64,000 nt of DNA from Halosolutus gelatinilyticus (GCF_023028105.1 NZ_CP095491.1:3534001-3598000); one strand, 5' to 3'; counted from the first letter of the stretch, positions 9,458 through 19,568 are shown. Program-made: numbers and translations. The notes: generated from the letters alone by a model not told the origin.

Positions 9458-9871
9458 TTACCCGGTCTTGTAGACGCCGCGGGCGTTCGCGATCCGCGGC
9501 CCGTCGGGTCCGTCGCCCGTCGGGTCGGCGGCGGCGGTCGCGTAGACGTCGACGTCGACGACGCCGACGTCGCCGCCGCAGCGAACGACGTCCGCCTCGG
9601 CGTACAGGTCACCCGTCCCCGCGGACAGGTAGTCGATCCGCATGTCGATCGTCGGGACCGGCTGTTCGACGATCGAGACGAGCGCGGCGCCGCCGACCGT
9701 GTCCGCGAGCGTGAAGGTGACGCCGCCGTGGGCCATCAGTTCGTCGGCGTTCCACGACAGTTCCTCGCGCATCTCCAGTCGGCCTTCGGCGTGGCCGTCC
9801 TCGGCCGCGGTTACGTCGACGCCCAGCAGGTCGGCGAACGGCATCTCCTGGAAGAATCCTTCGATGTCCAT
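9458..9871 (-). CDS. PaaI-type hotdog thioesterase
   Basis: A 137-residue hotdog-fold protein. The hallmark is the helix and turn L-M-A-H-G-G-V-T-F-T-L-A-D, followed by V-P-T-I-D-M-R-I-D-Y-L strands, typical of acyl-CoA thioesterases of the PaaI/COG2050 group. I chose the ATG at 9871 over an upstream GTG at 9994 because the extra 41 residues are Arg/Pro-rich and look non-coding. The likely reaction is hydrolysis of (aryl)acyl-CoA; the substrate is unknown. Confidence 0.85.
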   Translation of the reverse strand: MDIEGFFQEMPFADLLGVDVTAAEDGHAEGRLEMREELSWNADELMAHGGVTFTLADTVGGAALVSIVEQPVPTIDMRIDYLSAGTGDLYAEADVVRCGGDVGVVDVDVYATAAADPTGDGPDGPRIANARGVYKTG

Positions 9872-10186
9872 GCCGCCGAGTGTGTCGGGCAGGCGCTTAA
9901 ATCTGGGGCGCCGTTCGGCCCGACCGCGATCGGTCCCGGGCGGCGGTCGACTCCCGCGTCGGTCCGCGCCGTCGAACCGGCGGGGACCGTTCACATGTCA
10001 ACATCGCTCCTTTCGTAGATGTGGTGTGTTAGACAGTACTGTGAGTGACGGTGGCACGTTTGGCGCGGTCGGCCGTTTCGACGCCGGAATCGGTTTCCGC
10101 GGGGGACGCGACGGAGATCGATCGACGGCCGCTCGCCGTCGAACGCGGCGCACCGACCGTGGACCGTGACTCGACGAAGTGAGACA
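9872..10186. other. Divergent intergenic region
   Basis: About 315 bases between the divergent thioesterase and symporter genes. It should contain both promoters. No RNA gene, repeat or good short reading frame seen. Confidence 0.5.
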
Positions 10187-10684
10187 ATGACACGAAACGG
10201 AACGATGGCCGTGATCGGCGGTCTCTCGCTGGGATCGCTGATCGCGGCGAGCATCGGATGGTACCGGGTGTTCTCGTACGTCGCAGCCGCGTTCATCGTC
10301 GCCGTGGTGGCGGCGGCTGCGATCGAACAAAACGACGGCGATTTCGACGTCGCGCCGTACGCGGGGATGGTCGCCGCGCTCGGGACGACCTTCCTGATCG
10401 GCCTCTCGGGGATCTGGCTGCTGTGGGACCCCGGCGTCACCGAGTACAGCTACGCGCTCGGCCTGCCGACGTCCACGCTGGTCTACTTCGCGTTCATCTG
10501 GCTGGCCCCGTTGGCGGTGGCGATCTACTACTCGCTGGCGTTCGATCGGATCGCCGGCGAGGAGATCGTCGACGAGATCATCGGGGACGCGCGCGAACGG
10601 CAACGGCGGGAGTCGTTCCCGCTCCAGCCGGAGGGCTCGCGACCGGAGACGGAGCCCGCCGCGACGGAGGTGACCGATGACTGA
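10187..10684 (+). CDS. Small membrane protein paired with the symporter (DUF3311-like position)
   Basis: About 165 residues with four hydrophobic helices (roughly residues 8-25, 30-48, 60-85 and 100-125) and a charged cytoplasmic tail. Its last eight bases overlap the start of the sodium:solute symporter, so the two are translationally coupled. Small membrane partners sit in the same position beside many SSS transporters, and a role in assembling or regulating the permease is inferred. An in-frame GTG at 10166 is an alternative start. Confidence 0.75.
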   Translation: MTRNGTMAVIGGLSLGSLIAASIGWYRVFSYVAAAFIVAVVAAAAIEQNDGDFDVAPYAGMVAALGTTFLIGLSGIWLLWDPGVTEYSYALGLPTSTLVYFAFIWLAPLAVAIYYSLAFDRIAGEEIVDEIIGDARERQRRESFPLQPEGSRPETEPAATEVTDD

Positions 10685-12254
10685 CCTCCCGCTGGCCCCG
10701 CTCCAGGAGGGCGGGATCCCCGTCGCCGAAGACCCGGTGATCATCGCCTTCGGCGCGGCGTACCTGTTCGTCGTCGTTCTGATCGGCGCGTGGGGGTACA
10801 TGCGGACCCACTCCACCAGCGATTTCCTGATCACCGGGAAGAGCGTGGGAACGTGGGTCCTCGCGATGACCGCCTTCTCGGTGATCCAGTCCGGCTTCGG
10901 CTTCGTCGGCGGCCCGGAACTGGTCTACGCGTTCGGAACGACCCCGCTGTGGATCTTCTTCACCGCGCCGCTTGGCTTCCTGATCACGTGGATCGTACTC
11001 GCAAAGCGGATGCGGTTGCTCGCCGACATCCGCAACGTGTTGACGCTCGCGGACGCGATGTACGTCCGGTACGAGAGCGACTGGGTCCGCGGGCTCACCG
11101 GCCTCGCCGTGGTCGTCGGGGTGATCGCGTACCTCGCGACGAATCTCGCCGCGCTCCAGTTCGTCATGCGCGCGATCTTCGGCATCCCCGTCATCTGGGG
11201 GCTGCTCGGCGGCGCGTTGATTCTGCTGCTGTACAGCATGCTCGGCGGCATGATCGCCGGCGTCTGGACGGACTTCCTGCAGGCGCTCACGATGATCGTC
11301 GGGGCCGCGTTCGTCTTCGCGTACGCGATGTCGTTCGGCGGCGGCATGGAGACGATCTCGCGGAACCTCGTGACCGCCGACCCCTCGCTCATCGGCCCGT
11401 TCGGCGCGATGGGCGGCGCGTCCGCCGCAGTACTCGTCGCGATCGCCTGGTGGATCCTGTTCTCGGTCGGCGCGGCGGGTCAGCCCCACCTCATCACGAA
11501 ATTCTACATGAGCCGCAACATGACGATCCTCAAGTGGGGCGCGCCGATCGCGGCCATCTCGTACGCGATCTCGAGTATGATCGCCTTCTCCGCGGGACTG
11601 TCGATGCGGGCGATGGTCGAGGCCGGCGAGATCTCGGAGACGTTCGACGCCTCGGAGGTCGGCCCCGTCTTCGTCCTCGAGTACACGCCGAGCGTCGTCG
11701 CCGGCCTGATCCTCGCGGCGCTGCTGGCGGCGATCATGTCGACGAGCGACTCGTTTCTCAACATCGGCGCGGCGGCCGTCTCGCGGGACATCCCGCGCGC
11801 GATGGGCCGCCCGATCGAGGACGACCGGACGGAGCTGCGGGTCACCCAGGCCGCGCTGGCGGGGCTGACGGTGCTCGCGACCGGCGTCGTCTACTTCTCG
11901 GACGCGCTCGTCGGCATCCTCGGAACGATCGGCTGGGGCTTCTTCGCCGCCGCGTTCGTCCCGATCGTCGTCTTCGGCATGAACTGGAAGGGGGCGACGA
12001 AAGAGGGGGCGATCCTGGCCGTCCTCGGCGGCCTGTTCGTGAACATCGTCTTTAGCGCCCTGCCCATGGCCCTCGACGTCGCCGGAGGCGATGACTGGGC
12101 AGAGTGGATCATGGGGTGGTACCCGTACCCGGAGGTCTTCCCCGTCGGCACCGTCGCGCTGCTGGTGGCGATCGTCCTGTTCGTGGGCGGCTCGCTCCTG
12201 ACCCAGGAGGGCGCGGAACTGCCGGCCGACCTGCACACGCTCATGGAGCGATAG
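10677..12254 (+). CDS. Sodium:solute symporter (SSS family)
   Basis: A 525-residue protein with about 13 membrane helices and the LeuT-like SSS signature: the T-H-S-T-S-D-F-L-I-T-G-K region after the first helix, G-G-M-I-A-G-V-W-T-D-F-L-Q in the middle, and L-A-A-I-M-S-T-S-D-S-F-L-N in the later helix, whose Ser/Thr residues usually help bind sodium. It probably imports an organic solute with sodium; the substrate is not deducible. It is coupled to the small membrane gene upstream and followed after four bases by a hypothetical gene. Confidence 0.92.
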   Translation: MTDLPLAPLQEGGIPVAEDPVIIAFGAAYLFVVVLIGAWGYMRTHSTSDFLITGKSVGTWVLAMTAFSVIQSGFGFVGGPELVYAFGTTPLWIFFTAPLGFLITWIVLAKRMRLLADIRNVLTLADAMYVRYESDWVRGLTGLAVVVGVIAYLATNLAALQFVMRAIFGIPVIWGLLGGALILLLYSMLGGMIAGVWTDFLQALTMIVGAAFVFAYAMSFGGGMETISRNLVTADPSLIGPFGAMGGASAAVLVAIAWWILFSVGAAGQPHLITKFYMSRNMTILKWGAPIAAISYAISSMIAFSAGLSMRAMVEAGEISETFDASEVGPVFVLEYTPSVVAGLILAALLAAIMSTSDSFLNIGAAAVSRDIPRAMGRPIEDDRTELRVTQAALAGLTVLATGVVYFSDALVGILGTIGWGFFAAAFVPIVVFGMNWKGATKEGAILAVLGGLFVNIVFSALPMALDVAGGDDWAEWIMGWYPYPEVFPVGTVALLVAIVLFVGGSLLTQEGAELPADLHTLMER

Positions 12255-12258
12255 CGCG

Positions 12259-12744
12259 ATGGGTACGATAGCGATGGCCTGTAAGGACGACGAAGTCGAA
12301 CTCGCCCGGTTCACGAAGTGGCTCCGCCGGCGTCCGAACTCGATCGAGTTCTGGGAACTGGTGGTAACCGACGAACGCCTCGTCTGGTGCTTCGTCGGCG
12401 AGTCCTACCGATCGCTGCTGTTACGTGCGGACGTGGGCGAACGCGACCGGGCGATCGTCGCCGACAGCGCGATCGGCGAGCTGGAGGACCTCGACGAACG
12501 GAACTTCTCCGCGCCGATCGAGGCCCTCGAGGCGATTCGTCACGTCGACGGAACGCGGTTTCGACGCGCCCGACTCGAACTCGAGTGGCGAGACGAGGAG
12601 GGGAGTCGGTACGGCGGGGAGATGGCGCTGGTCAGCACCGGTGCGGCCGAGTCACAGACGGCTCTCGTCGCCGCGCTCGAGGACGACCCCCGCCTCGAAC
12701 ACGTCGATATCGAACTCGAAACGCCGCGCTGGCCGTTTTTCTGA
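12259..12744 (+). CDS. Hypothetical protein downstream of the symporter
   Basis: A 161-residue soluble protein starting four bases after the symporter stop, so probably cotranscribed. It contains alternating strand-like stretches (F-W-E-L-V-V-T-D-E-R-L-V-W and A-R-L-E-L-E-W-R), as in small PH-like domains that begin with a 'sets in membrane context' strand pattern, but no motif is decisive. It ends with aromatic W-P-F-F. No function assigned. Confidence 0.7.
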   Translation: MGTIAMACKDDEVELARFTKWLRRRPNSIEFWELVVTDERLVWCFVGESYRSLLLRADVGERDRAIVADSAIGELEDLDERNFSAPIEALEAIRHVDGTRFRRARLELEWRDEEGSRYGGEMALVSTGAAESQTALVAALEDDPRLEHVDIELETPRWPFF

Positions 12745-12827
12745 GGCGGCCTTGCCGGCCTCGCCGAACGCCGATCGCGCTGCGCGGACGCCGAGCAGAT
12801 CGGACACCGGACGGCTGACGACGGTAT

Positions 12828-13607
12828 TCAGTTATCTTTACACCCCCAGCCGAACGCCGTCCAGCCGCCGTCGGCGGTGAGCACCTCTCCCGTGACGAAG
12901 TTGTCTCTCGACGCGAGGAACTCGACGCAGGTCGCGACTTCGTCCGGCGTTCCGAACCGATCGAGCGGCGTCCGATCTCTGATATCCTGCTTGTCGAATC
13001 CGGTCTCGTCTTGTGCCTGTTCGACCATCTCGGTCATGATGTACCCCGGCGCGAGCGCGTTCACCTGGATGTCGTGTTCCGCCCACTCGACGGCGAGACA
13101 CCGGGTGAGGTTGTTAACGCCGCCCTTCGTCGTGTTGTACGGCGTCCTGTCCTGTTGACCCATGCTTCCCATCATGCTCGAGATGTTGACGATGCTCCCG
13201 CCGTCTCCCTGTTCGATCATCCGGGCTCCGGCCGCCTGCGCGCAGAAGAAGGAGCCCGTCAAGTTCACGTCGACGACCTGTTGCCAATCCTCGGGCGAGA
13301 TCTCCTCCGCGGGACCGCGAATGTTGATCCCGGCGTTGTTCACCAGCACGTCGAGGCGACCGAAGCGATCGACGGTTTCGTCGATCAAGGTTTCGACGGA
13401 CGGTTTCTCGCTCACGTCCACCTCGACCGCGTGAGCCGAGCCGCCGTTCGCTTCGATCGAGTCGACGACTCGCTCGCAGTCCTCGATCGATCGCGAACAG
13501 ATCACGGCGTTATCGCCGTTCTCCGCGAACCGCGTCGCGATCCGTTTTCCTAACCCTCTGGTCGAGCCCGTTACGATCACCGTTCGCTCGTCCGGTTCGA
13601 TCGCCAT
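12828..13607 (-). CDS. Short-chain dehydrogenase/reductase (SDR)
   Basis: A 259-residue classical SDR. The nucleotide-binding motif is T-G-S-T-R-G-L-G near the N-terminus. N-N-A-G follows at about residue 88, then the catalytic Ser in I-V-N-I-S-S and Tyr-x-x-x-Lys in P-Y-N-T-T-K-G. The Lys of that motif is present and the Tyr sits four residues before it. I chose ATG 13607; an upstream in-frame start adds 21 basic residues. FabG-like or sugar/alcohol dehydrogenase activity is possible; the substrate is unknown. Confidence 0.9.
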   Translation of the reverse strand: MAIEPDERTVIVTGSTRGLGKRIATRFAENGDNAVICSRSIEDCERVVDSIEANGGSAHAVEVDVSEKPSVETLIDETVDRFGRLDVLVNNAGINIRGPAEEISPEDWQQVVDVNLTGSFFCAQAAGARMIEQGDGGSIVNISSMMGSMGQQDRTPYNTTKGGVNNLTRCLAVEWAEHDIQVNALAPGYIMTEMVEQAQDETGFDKQDIRDRTPLDRFGTPDEVATCVEFLASRDNFVTGEVLTADGGWTAFGWGCKDN

Positions 13608-13900
13608 AACGCGCCAGATTCCGTCACCCTGACGCTTAATTACTTTGGTAGTGGTTCGGATAGATGTCATCGACTTCTCGTATCAGAATCGTCACGTTCG
13701 ACTCCTGCTTCCGAAGGTCGAGCATCGACTTCGGTTTTCGATCGGGGTTCGGTACCGATGGCCAACGGACCCGTCATGCGCGCGTCAAAAACCGGGACGC
13801 GCCGTTCGAAGACCGATCGAGACGCGATCTCGGAGTCGATTTCGGGCCGCTCGAGGCATCAGACGGACGGTTTTTCACGGAGAACAACGAGGTACCACGC

Positions 13901-14512
13901 ATGTCGACACCGGATCCATCGGCGGCAGAGATCGACACGACACTGTTCATCACCGTCTCCGGTCCGCCGGGGTGTGGCGCGACGACGCTCTGCGAACGAC
14001 TCTCCGCGGCGATGGGATGTCCGTACGTCTCCGGCGGCGACATCTTCCGCGAGATCGCGGAAGAACGAGACATGAGCTTGACTCAGCTGACCGCGGAGGC
14101 CGAGTCGTCGGACGAGATCGACCGTGCGTTAGATCAGCGCCTCCAGCAGATCGCCGAGAAGTGGGGGATGGCGAACAAGCCGTTCATCCTCGAATCCCGC
14201 CTCGCGGGCTGGCTCGCCGGCGATCGAGCCGACCTCCGAATCTGGCTCGACGCACCCGAAGACGTTCGCTCGAGGCGAATCGCAGACCGCGTCGAGACCG
14301 AAGCCGAGATGCGCGTCCGCGAGGTTAGCGAGGCCGGCCGCTACCAATCGTACTACGAGATCGACATCGACGATCGGGAGTTCTACGATCTCAACGTCAA
14401 CACCGCCCGCTGGAGCAAGGAAAGCGTGTTCCAGCTCGTCCGAACGGCGCTCGACGAGTACGACCCCGACGTCGACGAAGGCGCGTTCTCGACACCGGAC
14501 ATCGACCTGTAG
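13901..14512 (+). CDS. cmk: Cytidylate kinase, archaeal type
   Basis: A 203-residue P-loop kinase with G-P-P-G-C-G-A-T-T-L as the Walker A motif, then the G-G-D-I-F-R-E-I-A block, which in archaeal CMP kinases binds the nucleotide monophosphate. The late R-x-x-x-D-R motif and the N-V-N-T helix close the fold. It phosphorylates CMP/dCMP in pyrimidine nucleotide metabolism. I used ATG 13901; the open frame upstream is Arg-rich and not protein-like. It ends 104 bases before the acyl-CoA synthetase. Confidence 0.85.
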   Translation: MSTPDPSAAEIDTTLFITVSGPPGCGATTLCERLSAAMGCPYVSGGDIFREIAEERDMSLTQLTAEAESSDEIDRALDQRLQQIAEKWGMANKPFILESRLAGWLAGDRADLRIWLDAPEDVRSRRIADRVETEAEMRVREVSEAGRYQSYYEIDIDDREFYDLNVNTARWSKESVFQLVRTALDEYDPDVDEGAFSTPDIDL

Positions 14513-14615
14513 CCCGACGTCCTCACTCGGGTCGCCCGAAGCCGCTCGCGTGCGCCGGCCGCCGCAGCGGCGTCGCGGCGAATCCTTCTTGATTCGTGTC
14601 GACAAATAGCACGGT

Positions 14616-16334
14616 ATGTCGCACTACGTCACCGTCAGCGGCGAGACGTACGAAGAGGCTCGCGAGTCGTTCTCGTGGGACGCGCCGGAGGGGTTCAACG
14701 CGGCCGACGATCTGGTCGGCAAACACGACGGCGATCGGGTCGCGCTCTACCAGTTCGACGACGACGGTCACCGCGAGGAGTACACCTTTGCCGACCTCGA
14801 CGCGCGGTCCGACGCGGTCGCGAGCGCCCTCGAGTCCCGCGGCGTCGAGCGCGGCGATCGGGTTGCCGTCGTCGTGCCGCAGAAGCCCGCGAACGTCCTC
14901 ACGCACCTCGCTTGCTGGAAGCTCGGCGCGATCTCGCTGCCGCTGTCGGTGCTGTTCGGCGACGACGCGCTGCGCTACCGGCTCACCGACAGCGAGGCCC
15001 GCGCAGCCGTCGTCGACGCCGGTCAGTGGGAGACGCTGCGCGAGGTCGCGCCGGACTGTCCGGCTCTCGAGTCCGTCCTCGTGGTCGACGGCGGACTCGC
15101 GGACGCGACTCGAACCGGCGACGCGACGGCCGAACCGTTCGACGGGGCCGTCGACCGGAACGAGACGGCGTTCGACCGCGCCGACACCGACGCCGACACG
15201 CCCGCGATCATCATCTACACCAGCGGCAGCACCGGCGAACCGAAGGGCGTCCTCCACGCCCACGGCGTTTGGCTCGGCCACTGCCCCGCCTTCCAAATGT
15301 ACTTCGAGCGTGACGTTCGCAGCGAGGACGCCGTCTACTGGACGCCGGCCGACTGGGCCTGGATCGGCGCGCTCGGCGACGTAGTCTTCCCGGCCTGGCA
15401 CTACGGCCGGCCCGTCGTGGGCCACCCGACGGGCTCGTTCGATCCCGGGCGGGCGTTCGAGATCGCGGAGACGTTCGACGTGACACACGCCTTCCTCCCG
15501 CCGACCGCGATCCGGATGCTCATGGGCGTCGACGAACCGACAGAGGAATACAACCTCTCGCTCGAGGCGATCTGCTCCGGCGGGGAACCCTTGACGCGAG
15601 AGATCCTCGAGTGGGCCGACGAGGAACTCGCGGGCGTGGTCGTCAACGAACTCTACGGCCAGACGGAGGCGAACCTGCTCGTGACCAACTGTCGGGGGTG
15701 GTTCCCCGCGAAGCCGGGCAGCATGGGGAAACCGGTTCCGGGCCACGACGTCGCCGTGCTCGATTCGGAAACCGGCGAGCGGGTCGGACCCGGTGAGATC
15801 GGCGAGATCGCGGTCCGGCGCGGCGACGATCCGGTGCTCTTCCGGGAGTACTGGAACGCCCCCGAGAAGACCACACGGGTGACGCTCGAGGACGGGCCGG
15901 GCTGCGGTGAGCAGAGCGATGCGATGCGATCCTCATCAGACGTCCCGTCTGATGGCGATACGTGGCACCTCACGGGTGACTTGGCCGAGCGTGACGAGGA
16001 CGGCTATCTCTGGTTCGCCTCGCGCGACGACGACCTCATCAACACGAGCGGCTACCGCGTCGCGCCGCGAGAGGTCGAAGAGACCGTTCTCGAGCACGAG
16101 GCCGTCGAACAGGTCGGCGTCGTCGGCGTGCCGGACGAGACGCGCGGCGAGATCATCAGGGCGGTCGTCCAGCCGGTCGACGGCGCCTCCGGGAGCGACG
16201 ACCTGCGAAGCGAGATTCAGGATCTGGTTCGCGAGAAATTAGCCGAATACGAGTATCCGCGCGAACTCGAGTTCCGCGACGAGCTGCCGACCACGACGAC
16301 CGGGAAGATCCGGCGGTCGGCGTTACGATCGTAG
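14616..16334 (+). CDS. AMP-forming acyl-CoA synthetase
   Basis: A 572-residue ANL-superfamily enzyme. The phosphate-binding loop is Y-T-S-G-S-T-G-E-P-K-G (about residue 200). Then come Y-G-Q-T-E-A-N, the W-H-L-T-G-D-L motif and the C-terminal T-T-T-G-K-I-R-R with its catalytic Lys. It activates a carboxylic acid to an acyl-adenylate and then the CoA thioester; length and motifs fit medium-chain or acetyl/propionyl-type synthetases. Odd: before the T-G-D-L motif there is an 18-residue low-complexity insertion encoded by a stretch containing a perfect inverted repeat (15934-15954), in a surface-loop position. Confidence 0.9.
   Translation: MSHYVTVSGETYEEARESFSWDAPEGFNAADDLVGKHDGDRVALYQFDDDGHREEYTFADLDARSDAVASALESRGVERGDRVAVVVPQKPANVLTHLACWKLGAISLPLSVLFGDDALRYRLTDSEARAAVVDAGQWETLREVAPDCPALESVLVVDGGLADATRTGDATAEPFDGAVDRNETAFDRADTDADTPAIIIYTSGSTGEPKGVLHAHGVWLGHCPAFQMYFERDVRSEDAVYWTPADWAWIGALGDVVFPAWHYGRPVVGHPTGSFDPGRAFEIAETFDVTHAFLPPTAIRMLMGVDEPTEEYNLSLEAICSGGEPLTREILEWADEELAGVVVNELYGQTEANLLVTNCRGWFPAKPGSMGKPVPGHDVAVLDSETGERVGPGEIGEIAVRRGDDPVLFREYWNAPEKTTRVTLEDGPGCGEQSDAMRSSSDVPSDGDTWHLTGDLAERDEDGYLWFASRDDDLINTSGYRVAPREVEETVLEHEAVEQVGVVGVPDETRGEIIRAVVQPVDGASGSDDLRSEIQDLVREKLAEYEYPRELEFRDELPTTTTGKIRRSALRS
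15934..15954. repeat. Perfect 9-bp inverted repeat inside a coding sequence
   Basis: CATCAGACG, loop TCC, CGTCTGATG. It lies in the extra loop of the acyl-CoA synthetase just after a short GCGAT repetition (15916-15930). It keeps the frame open. It may come from a small palindromic element. Confidence 0.5.
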
Positions 16335-16383
16335 CAGCAATGCGAGTTCGACGCCCGCGGCCGCATCCGGGCCGTTTGTGTCG

Positions 16384-17070
16384 TCAATTCGGGAGCGGCG
16401 GCCACGTCGTCGCCACGGTCTCTCGTATGAGTTGGGTCTGTGCGCGGCGGAGTCGTTCGGATACCGAAGAGGCGGAAACGCCCAGCTCGGAGGCGACCTC
16501 CCGCAAGGTCGTTCGACGAGGGATGTCGAAATACCCCAGTTCGTAGGCCGTTCGAAGAGCCTCGTCTTGACGGTCTGTCAGTCCGTCTCCCGGTGACTCA
16601 GACTCTCGATCACGGGTGAGACGGTGTAACTGGAATCCGCAGTTGCGTTGCCAAAACGACGAGAACGCGGTGAAGGCGTTCCGATCGGCGAACCAGCCCG
16701 TCTGTTGCCATCCGTCCGATTTCACCTCGATTCGTTCGATAACGGCATCAGCCGTGGCGAGGGCCTCGAGGCCCGCAAGATCGTCGACGTCGTCGCCGAG
16801 TTGCGCTTCCAGGCTCAACGCGGGCTCTATCTGATACCGGCGCGTCTCCTCGGCCCGCCCGATCAGCGTCCACGCCCCGACATCGTCAGCCGCAGCGAAG
16901 GCGCCCTCGATCGCAGTCCGAGATCCGCCGATGGCAGTAGCGAGAAACAACGGCCGCTCGCCGTGAGCGAACTGTAGGTCGAGCGTGATCGTCGCTTCGG
17001 CCGCTTCCTTCGCAACCTCGACGAGCGGAAGCGCATCGCAGTGAATCTCGAACTCAGCGACGAGGCTCAT
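16384..17070 (-). CDS. Bacterio-opsin activator (Bat/HTH-10) type regulator
   Basis: A 228-residue transcription regulator. The N-terminal 150 residues form the beta-rich Bat-associated ligand or partner domain. The C-terminal HTH-10 domain (about 165-220) has T-D-R-Q-D-E-A-L, the Y-E-L-G-Y-F-D-I-P-R-R core and the recognition helix S-A-S-S-V-S-E-R-L-R-R. It has no PAS or GAF sensor. It is divergent from the hydrolase at 17223, a likely target. Confidence 0.9.
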   Translation of the reverse strand: MSLVAEFEIHCDALPLVEVAKEAAEATITLDLQFAHGERPLFLATAIGGSRTAIEGAFAAADDVGAWTLIGRAEETRRYQIEPALSLEAQLGDDVDDLAGLEALATADAVIERIEVKSDGWQQTGWFADRNAFTAFSSFWQRNCGFQLHRLTRDRESESPGDGLTDRQDEALRTAYELGYFDIPRRTTLREVASELGVSASSVSERLRRAQTQLIRETVATTWPPLPN

Positions 17071-17222
17071 ACGGTATCGTTCGCGTGGATGCTAATGGGA
17101 TCGTCGAAACGTCGGTGTATTGCAACGAACGGCGTGGTCGTTTCGGCAGCCAATCACCTCTTATAAACGCCCGCATCGCTGAGAGTGCAGCTTAGTCCGA
17201 CCGCACGCGAACGCAGATAGAC

Positions 17223-18017
17223 ATGCAGACGACATACACGACGAATGGAACTGAAGTCAGTTACGAACGGCACGGCGACGGTCGGTCGTTGATCCTCCTC
17301 CATGGCGGGATGGCTCCTCGAGAGTACTGGAATCCAGTTGTTCCGCATCTCGAGGCGTATACGATCGTTATCCCTCAACGACCGGGATTTGGAACGCGTC
17401 TTGATGAACCGGCAACGGGTGCAGACGAAATACTGACGCGTGAGACCGAGTACGTGCGAGCGCTCGTCGACGACGTCGACGGCGTTCCGGTGCTCTTCGG
17501 TCACTCCTACGGCGGGCTTACCGCGATCGAGGCGGCGACCGATGCGATGGTCGAAGCGGTCGTCGCCTACGAACCAGCAGTGCTCCCCCGCGAGTTCCGA
17601 ATGCGAGTCGATCTCGCCGATCGGATGGAAGAACTCATCGCAGACGGGAAACGCCGTGAAGCGGTAAAACGATACGTAGATCTAGTTCTCCATTCCGGCG
17701 AAATCGACGACCTCGACGCGTGGTTAACGGACTGGCCCGTCTGGCCGGATTGCGTCGACCTCGCCGAGGAAGTTGCCCGGATGAATCGTGCCGTCGAGCA
17801 GTACCGGCTTCCCGACCGGTTCGATATCGACGTCCCCACGCTCGTACTGACCGGCACTCACGGACCCGACTTCCTTCGCGAAGGCGCTCGCGAAGTCCAC
17901 GAGGCGCTCTCGCACAGCCGACTGGTCGAGTTCGACGCTATCGGCCACAGCGGTCCCGTCGAGGCGCCGGAATTGATTTCAGCGGAAGTCGATATCTTCG
18001 TGAATAGCCGGTGCTAG
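17223..18017 (+). CDS. Alpha/beta hydrolase
   Basis: A 264-residue alpha/beta-hydrolase. The oxyanion segment is L-L-H-G-G, the nucleophile elbow is G-H-S-Y-G-G (Ser), and the catalytic His is probably in A-I-G-H-S-G-P near the C-terminus. The aldehyde/ester/epoxide substrate is unknown. A TATA-like CTTATAAAC lies at 17159-17167, about 55 bases before the ATG, so this mRNA probably has a leader. It is divergent from the HTH-10 regulator. Confidence 0.88.
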   Translation: MQTTYTTNGTEVSYERHGDGRSLILLHGGMAPREYWNPVVPHLEAYTIVIPQRPGFGTRLDEPATGADEILTRETEYVRALVDDVDGVPVLFGHSYGGLTAIEAATDAMVEAVVAYEPAVLPREFRMRVDLADRMEELIADGKRREAVKRYVDLVLHSGEIDDLDAWLTDWPVWPDCVDLAEEVARMNRAVEQYRLPDRFDIDVPTLVLTGTHGPDFLREGAREVHEALSHSRLVEFDAIGHSGPVEAPELISAEVDIFVNSRC

Positions 18018-18065
18018 AAACGGCACTCCGGAATACGTGTCTCGGTCGTTCAAATAGCGAACTGT

Positions 18066-19568
18066 TTAGTCGCCGTCGGGCGAGTAGTTCGGCGCCTCGT
18101 CCGTGATGACGACGTCGTGGGCGTGGCTCTCGGCCTGGCCGGCCGAGGAGATGCGGACGAACTCTGAGCGCTCCTTGAACTCGGGGATCGTCTCCGCGCC
18201 GACGTAGCCCATGCCGGACTGCATGCCGCCGGCTAGCTGGTGGAGTTCGGACTGGAGCGTGCCCTTGTACGGCGTGGCGGCTTCGACGCCCTCCGGGACG
18301 TACTCCTCCTCGTCCTCGGGATCGTCCTTGAGGTAGCGATCGCCGTCGCCGGATTTCATCGCCCCCACGGAGCCCATGCCGCGGTACTGCTTGTACTTCT
18401 TGCCGTTCATGGTGACGACGCGGCCCGGGGCCTCGTCGGTGCCGGCGAAGTACGAGCCAAGCATGACCGCGTCCGCACCCGCGGCGATCGCCTTGATCGC
18501 GTCACCGGAGTAGCGGATGCCGCCGTCGGCGATGACGGGCACGTCGTGTTCGCTCGCGACGTCGGCCACCTGCGCGACGGCCGTGATCTGGGGCATCCCG
18601 GAGCCGGAGACGACGCGGGTCGTACAGATCGAGCCGGGTCCGATGCCGACCTTGATGCCGTCGGCGAAATCGACGATGTCCGCGGCGGCTTCGCGCGTCC
18701 CGATATTCCCGACGACGACGTCCGCCTCGACGGCGTCCGCGATCTCCCGGGCGCTGTCGATCACGTTCAGATTGTGGGCGTGTGCGCAGTCGATGAACAG
18801 GACGTCGGCGCCCGCTTCGTCGGCGGCCTCGGCCCGATCGACCTCGAACGGGCCGACGGCGACGCCGACGCGGAGCCGCCCCTCTTCGTCGCGAACGGCC
18901 TCCTTGTACTCGCGGCGTTGGAGGATGCCCTGCATCGTGACGAGGCCGACCAGCAGGTTCTCGTCGTCGACGACCGGCACGCGCTCGATCTTGTGGTCGT
19001 ACATCAGATCGAACGCCTCTCGGGCGTCGACGTCCTCGGGGGCCGTGATGACCTCGTCGGTCATCGCCTCCGTGACGAGGTCGTCCTCGTTGACCTCGAG
19101 GTGGGGCCGGATGTCGGTGCTCGAAATGATCCCGAGGACTTCGCCGCGCGTGTTGACGACGGGGGCGCCGCCGACGCCCGCGCGGGCCATCATCTCGTCG
19201 ACCTCCTTGACCGTCATCTCCGGGTCCGCGGTGACGACCGAGTCGTGCGGGATGATGAGCTCGTCGGCGCTCTTGACCTGCTCGATCTCCTCGACCATCT
19301 CGTCGACATTCATGTTGCGATGGAGGACGCCCAGGCCGCCGTGGCGAGCCATCGCGATCGCCATGTCGCTCTCGGTGACGGTGTCCATCGCGGCCGAGAG
19401 GATCGGGACCGCCACCTCGACGGACTTCGAGACCCGGGAGGTGAGGTCGGCGTCGTCCGGTTCGACACGGCTCTCCTTGGGTCTGAGGAGGACGTCGTCG
19501 AACGTCAGCGCTTCCGGTACTCGCAGTTTCGAAGAATAGGGCTCGTGCTCGGGAACGTCGTTCGCCAT
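18066..19568 (-). CDS. guaB: IMP dehydrogenase
   Basis: A 500-residue IMPDH. The (beta/alpha)8 barrel starts with [10 protein letters not shown] pair of CBS domains is inserted at about 100-215. The catalytic loop is G-P-G-S-I-C-T-T-R with the active-site Cys, and the flap is [10 protein letters not shown]. An acidic stretch (about residues 405-425) extends the flap region, as expected in halophiles. It makes XMP from IMP with NAD, the committed step to GMP. Confidence 0.96.
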   Translation of the reverse strand: MANDVPEHEPYSSKLRVPEALTFDDVLLRPKESRVEPDDADLTSRVSKSVEVAVPILSAAMDTVTESDMAIAMARHGGLGVLHRNMNVDEMVEEIEQVKSADELIIPHDSVVTADPEMTVKEVDEMMARAGVGGAPVVNTRGEVLGIISSTDIRPHLEVNEDDLVTEAMTDEVITAPEDVDAREAFDLMYDHKIERVPVVDDENLLVGLVTMQGILQRREYKEAVRDEEGRLRVGVAVGPFEVDRAEAADEAGADVLFIDCAHAHNLNVIDSAREIADAVEADVVVGNIGTREAAADIVDFADGIKVGIGPGSICTTRVVSGSGMPQITAVAQVADVASEHDVPVIADGGIRYSGDAIKAIAAGADAVMLGSYFAGTDEAPGRVVTMNGKKYKQYRGMGSVGAMKSGDGDRYLKDDPEDEEEYVPEGVEAATPYKGTLQSELHQLAGGMQSGMGYVGAETIPEFKERSEFVRISSAGQAESHAHDVVITDEAPNYSPDGD

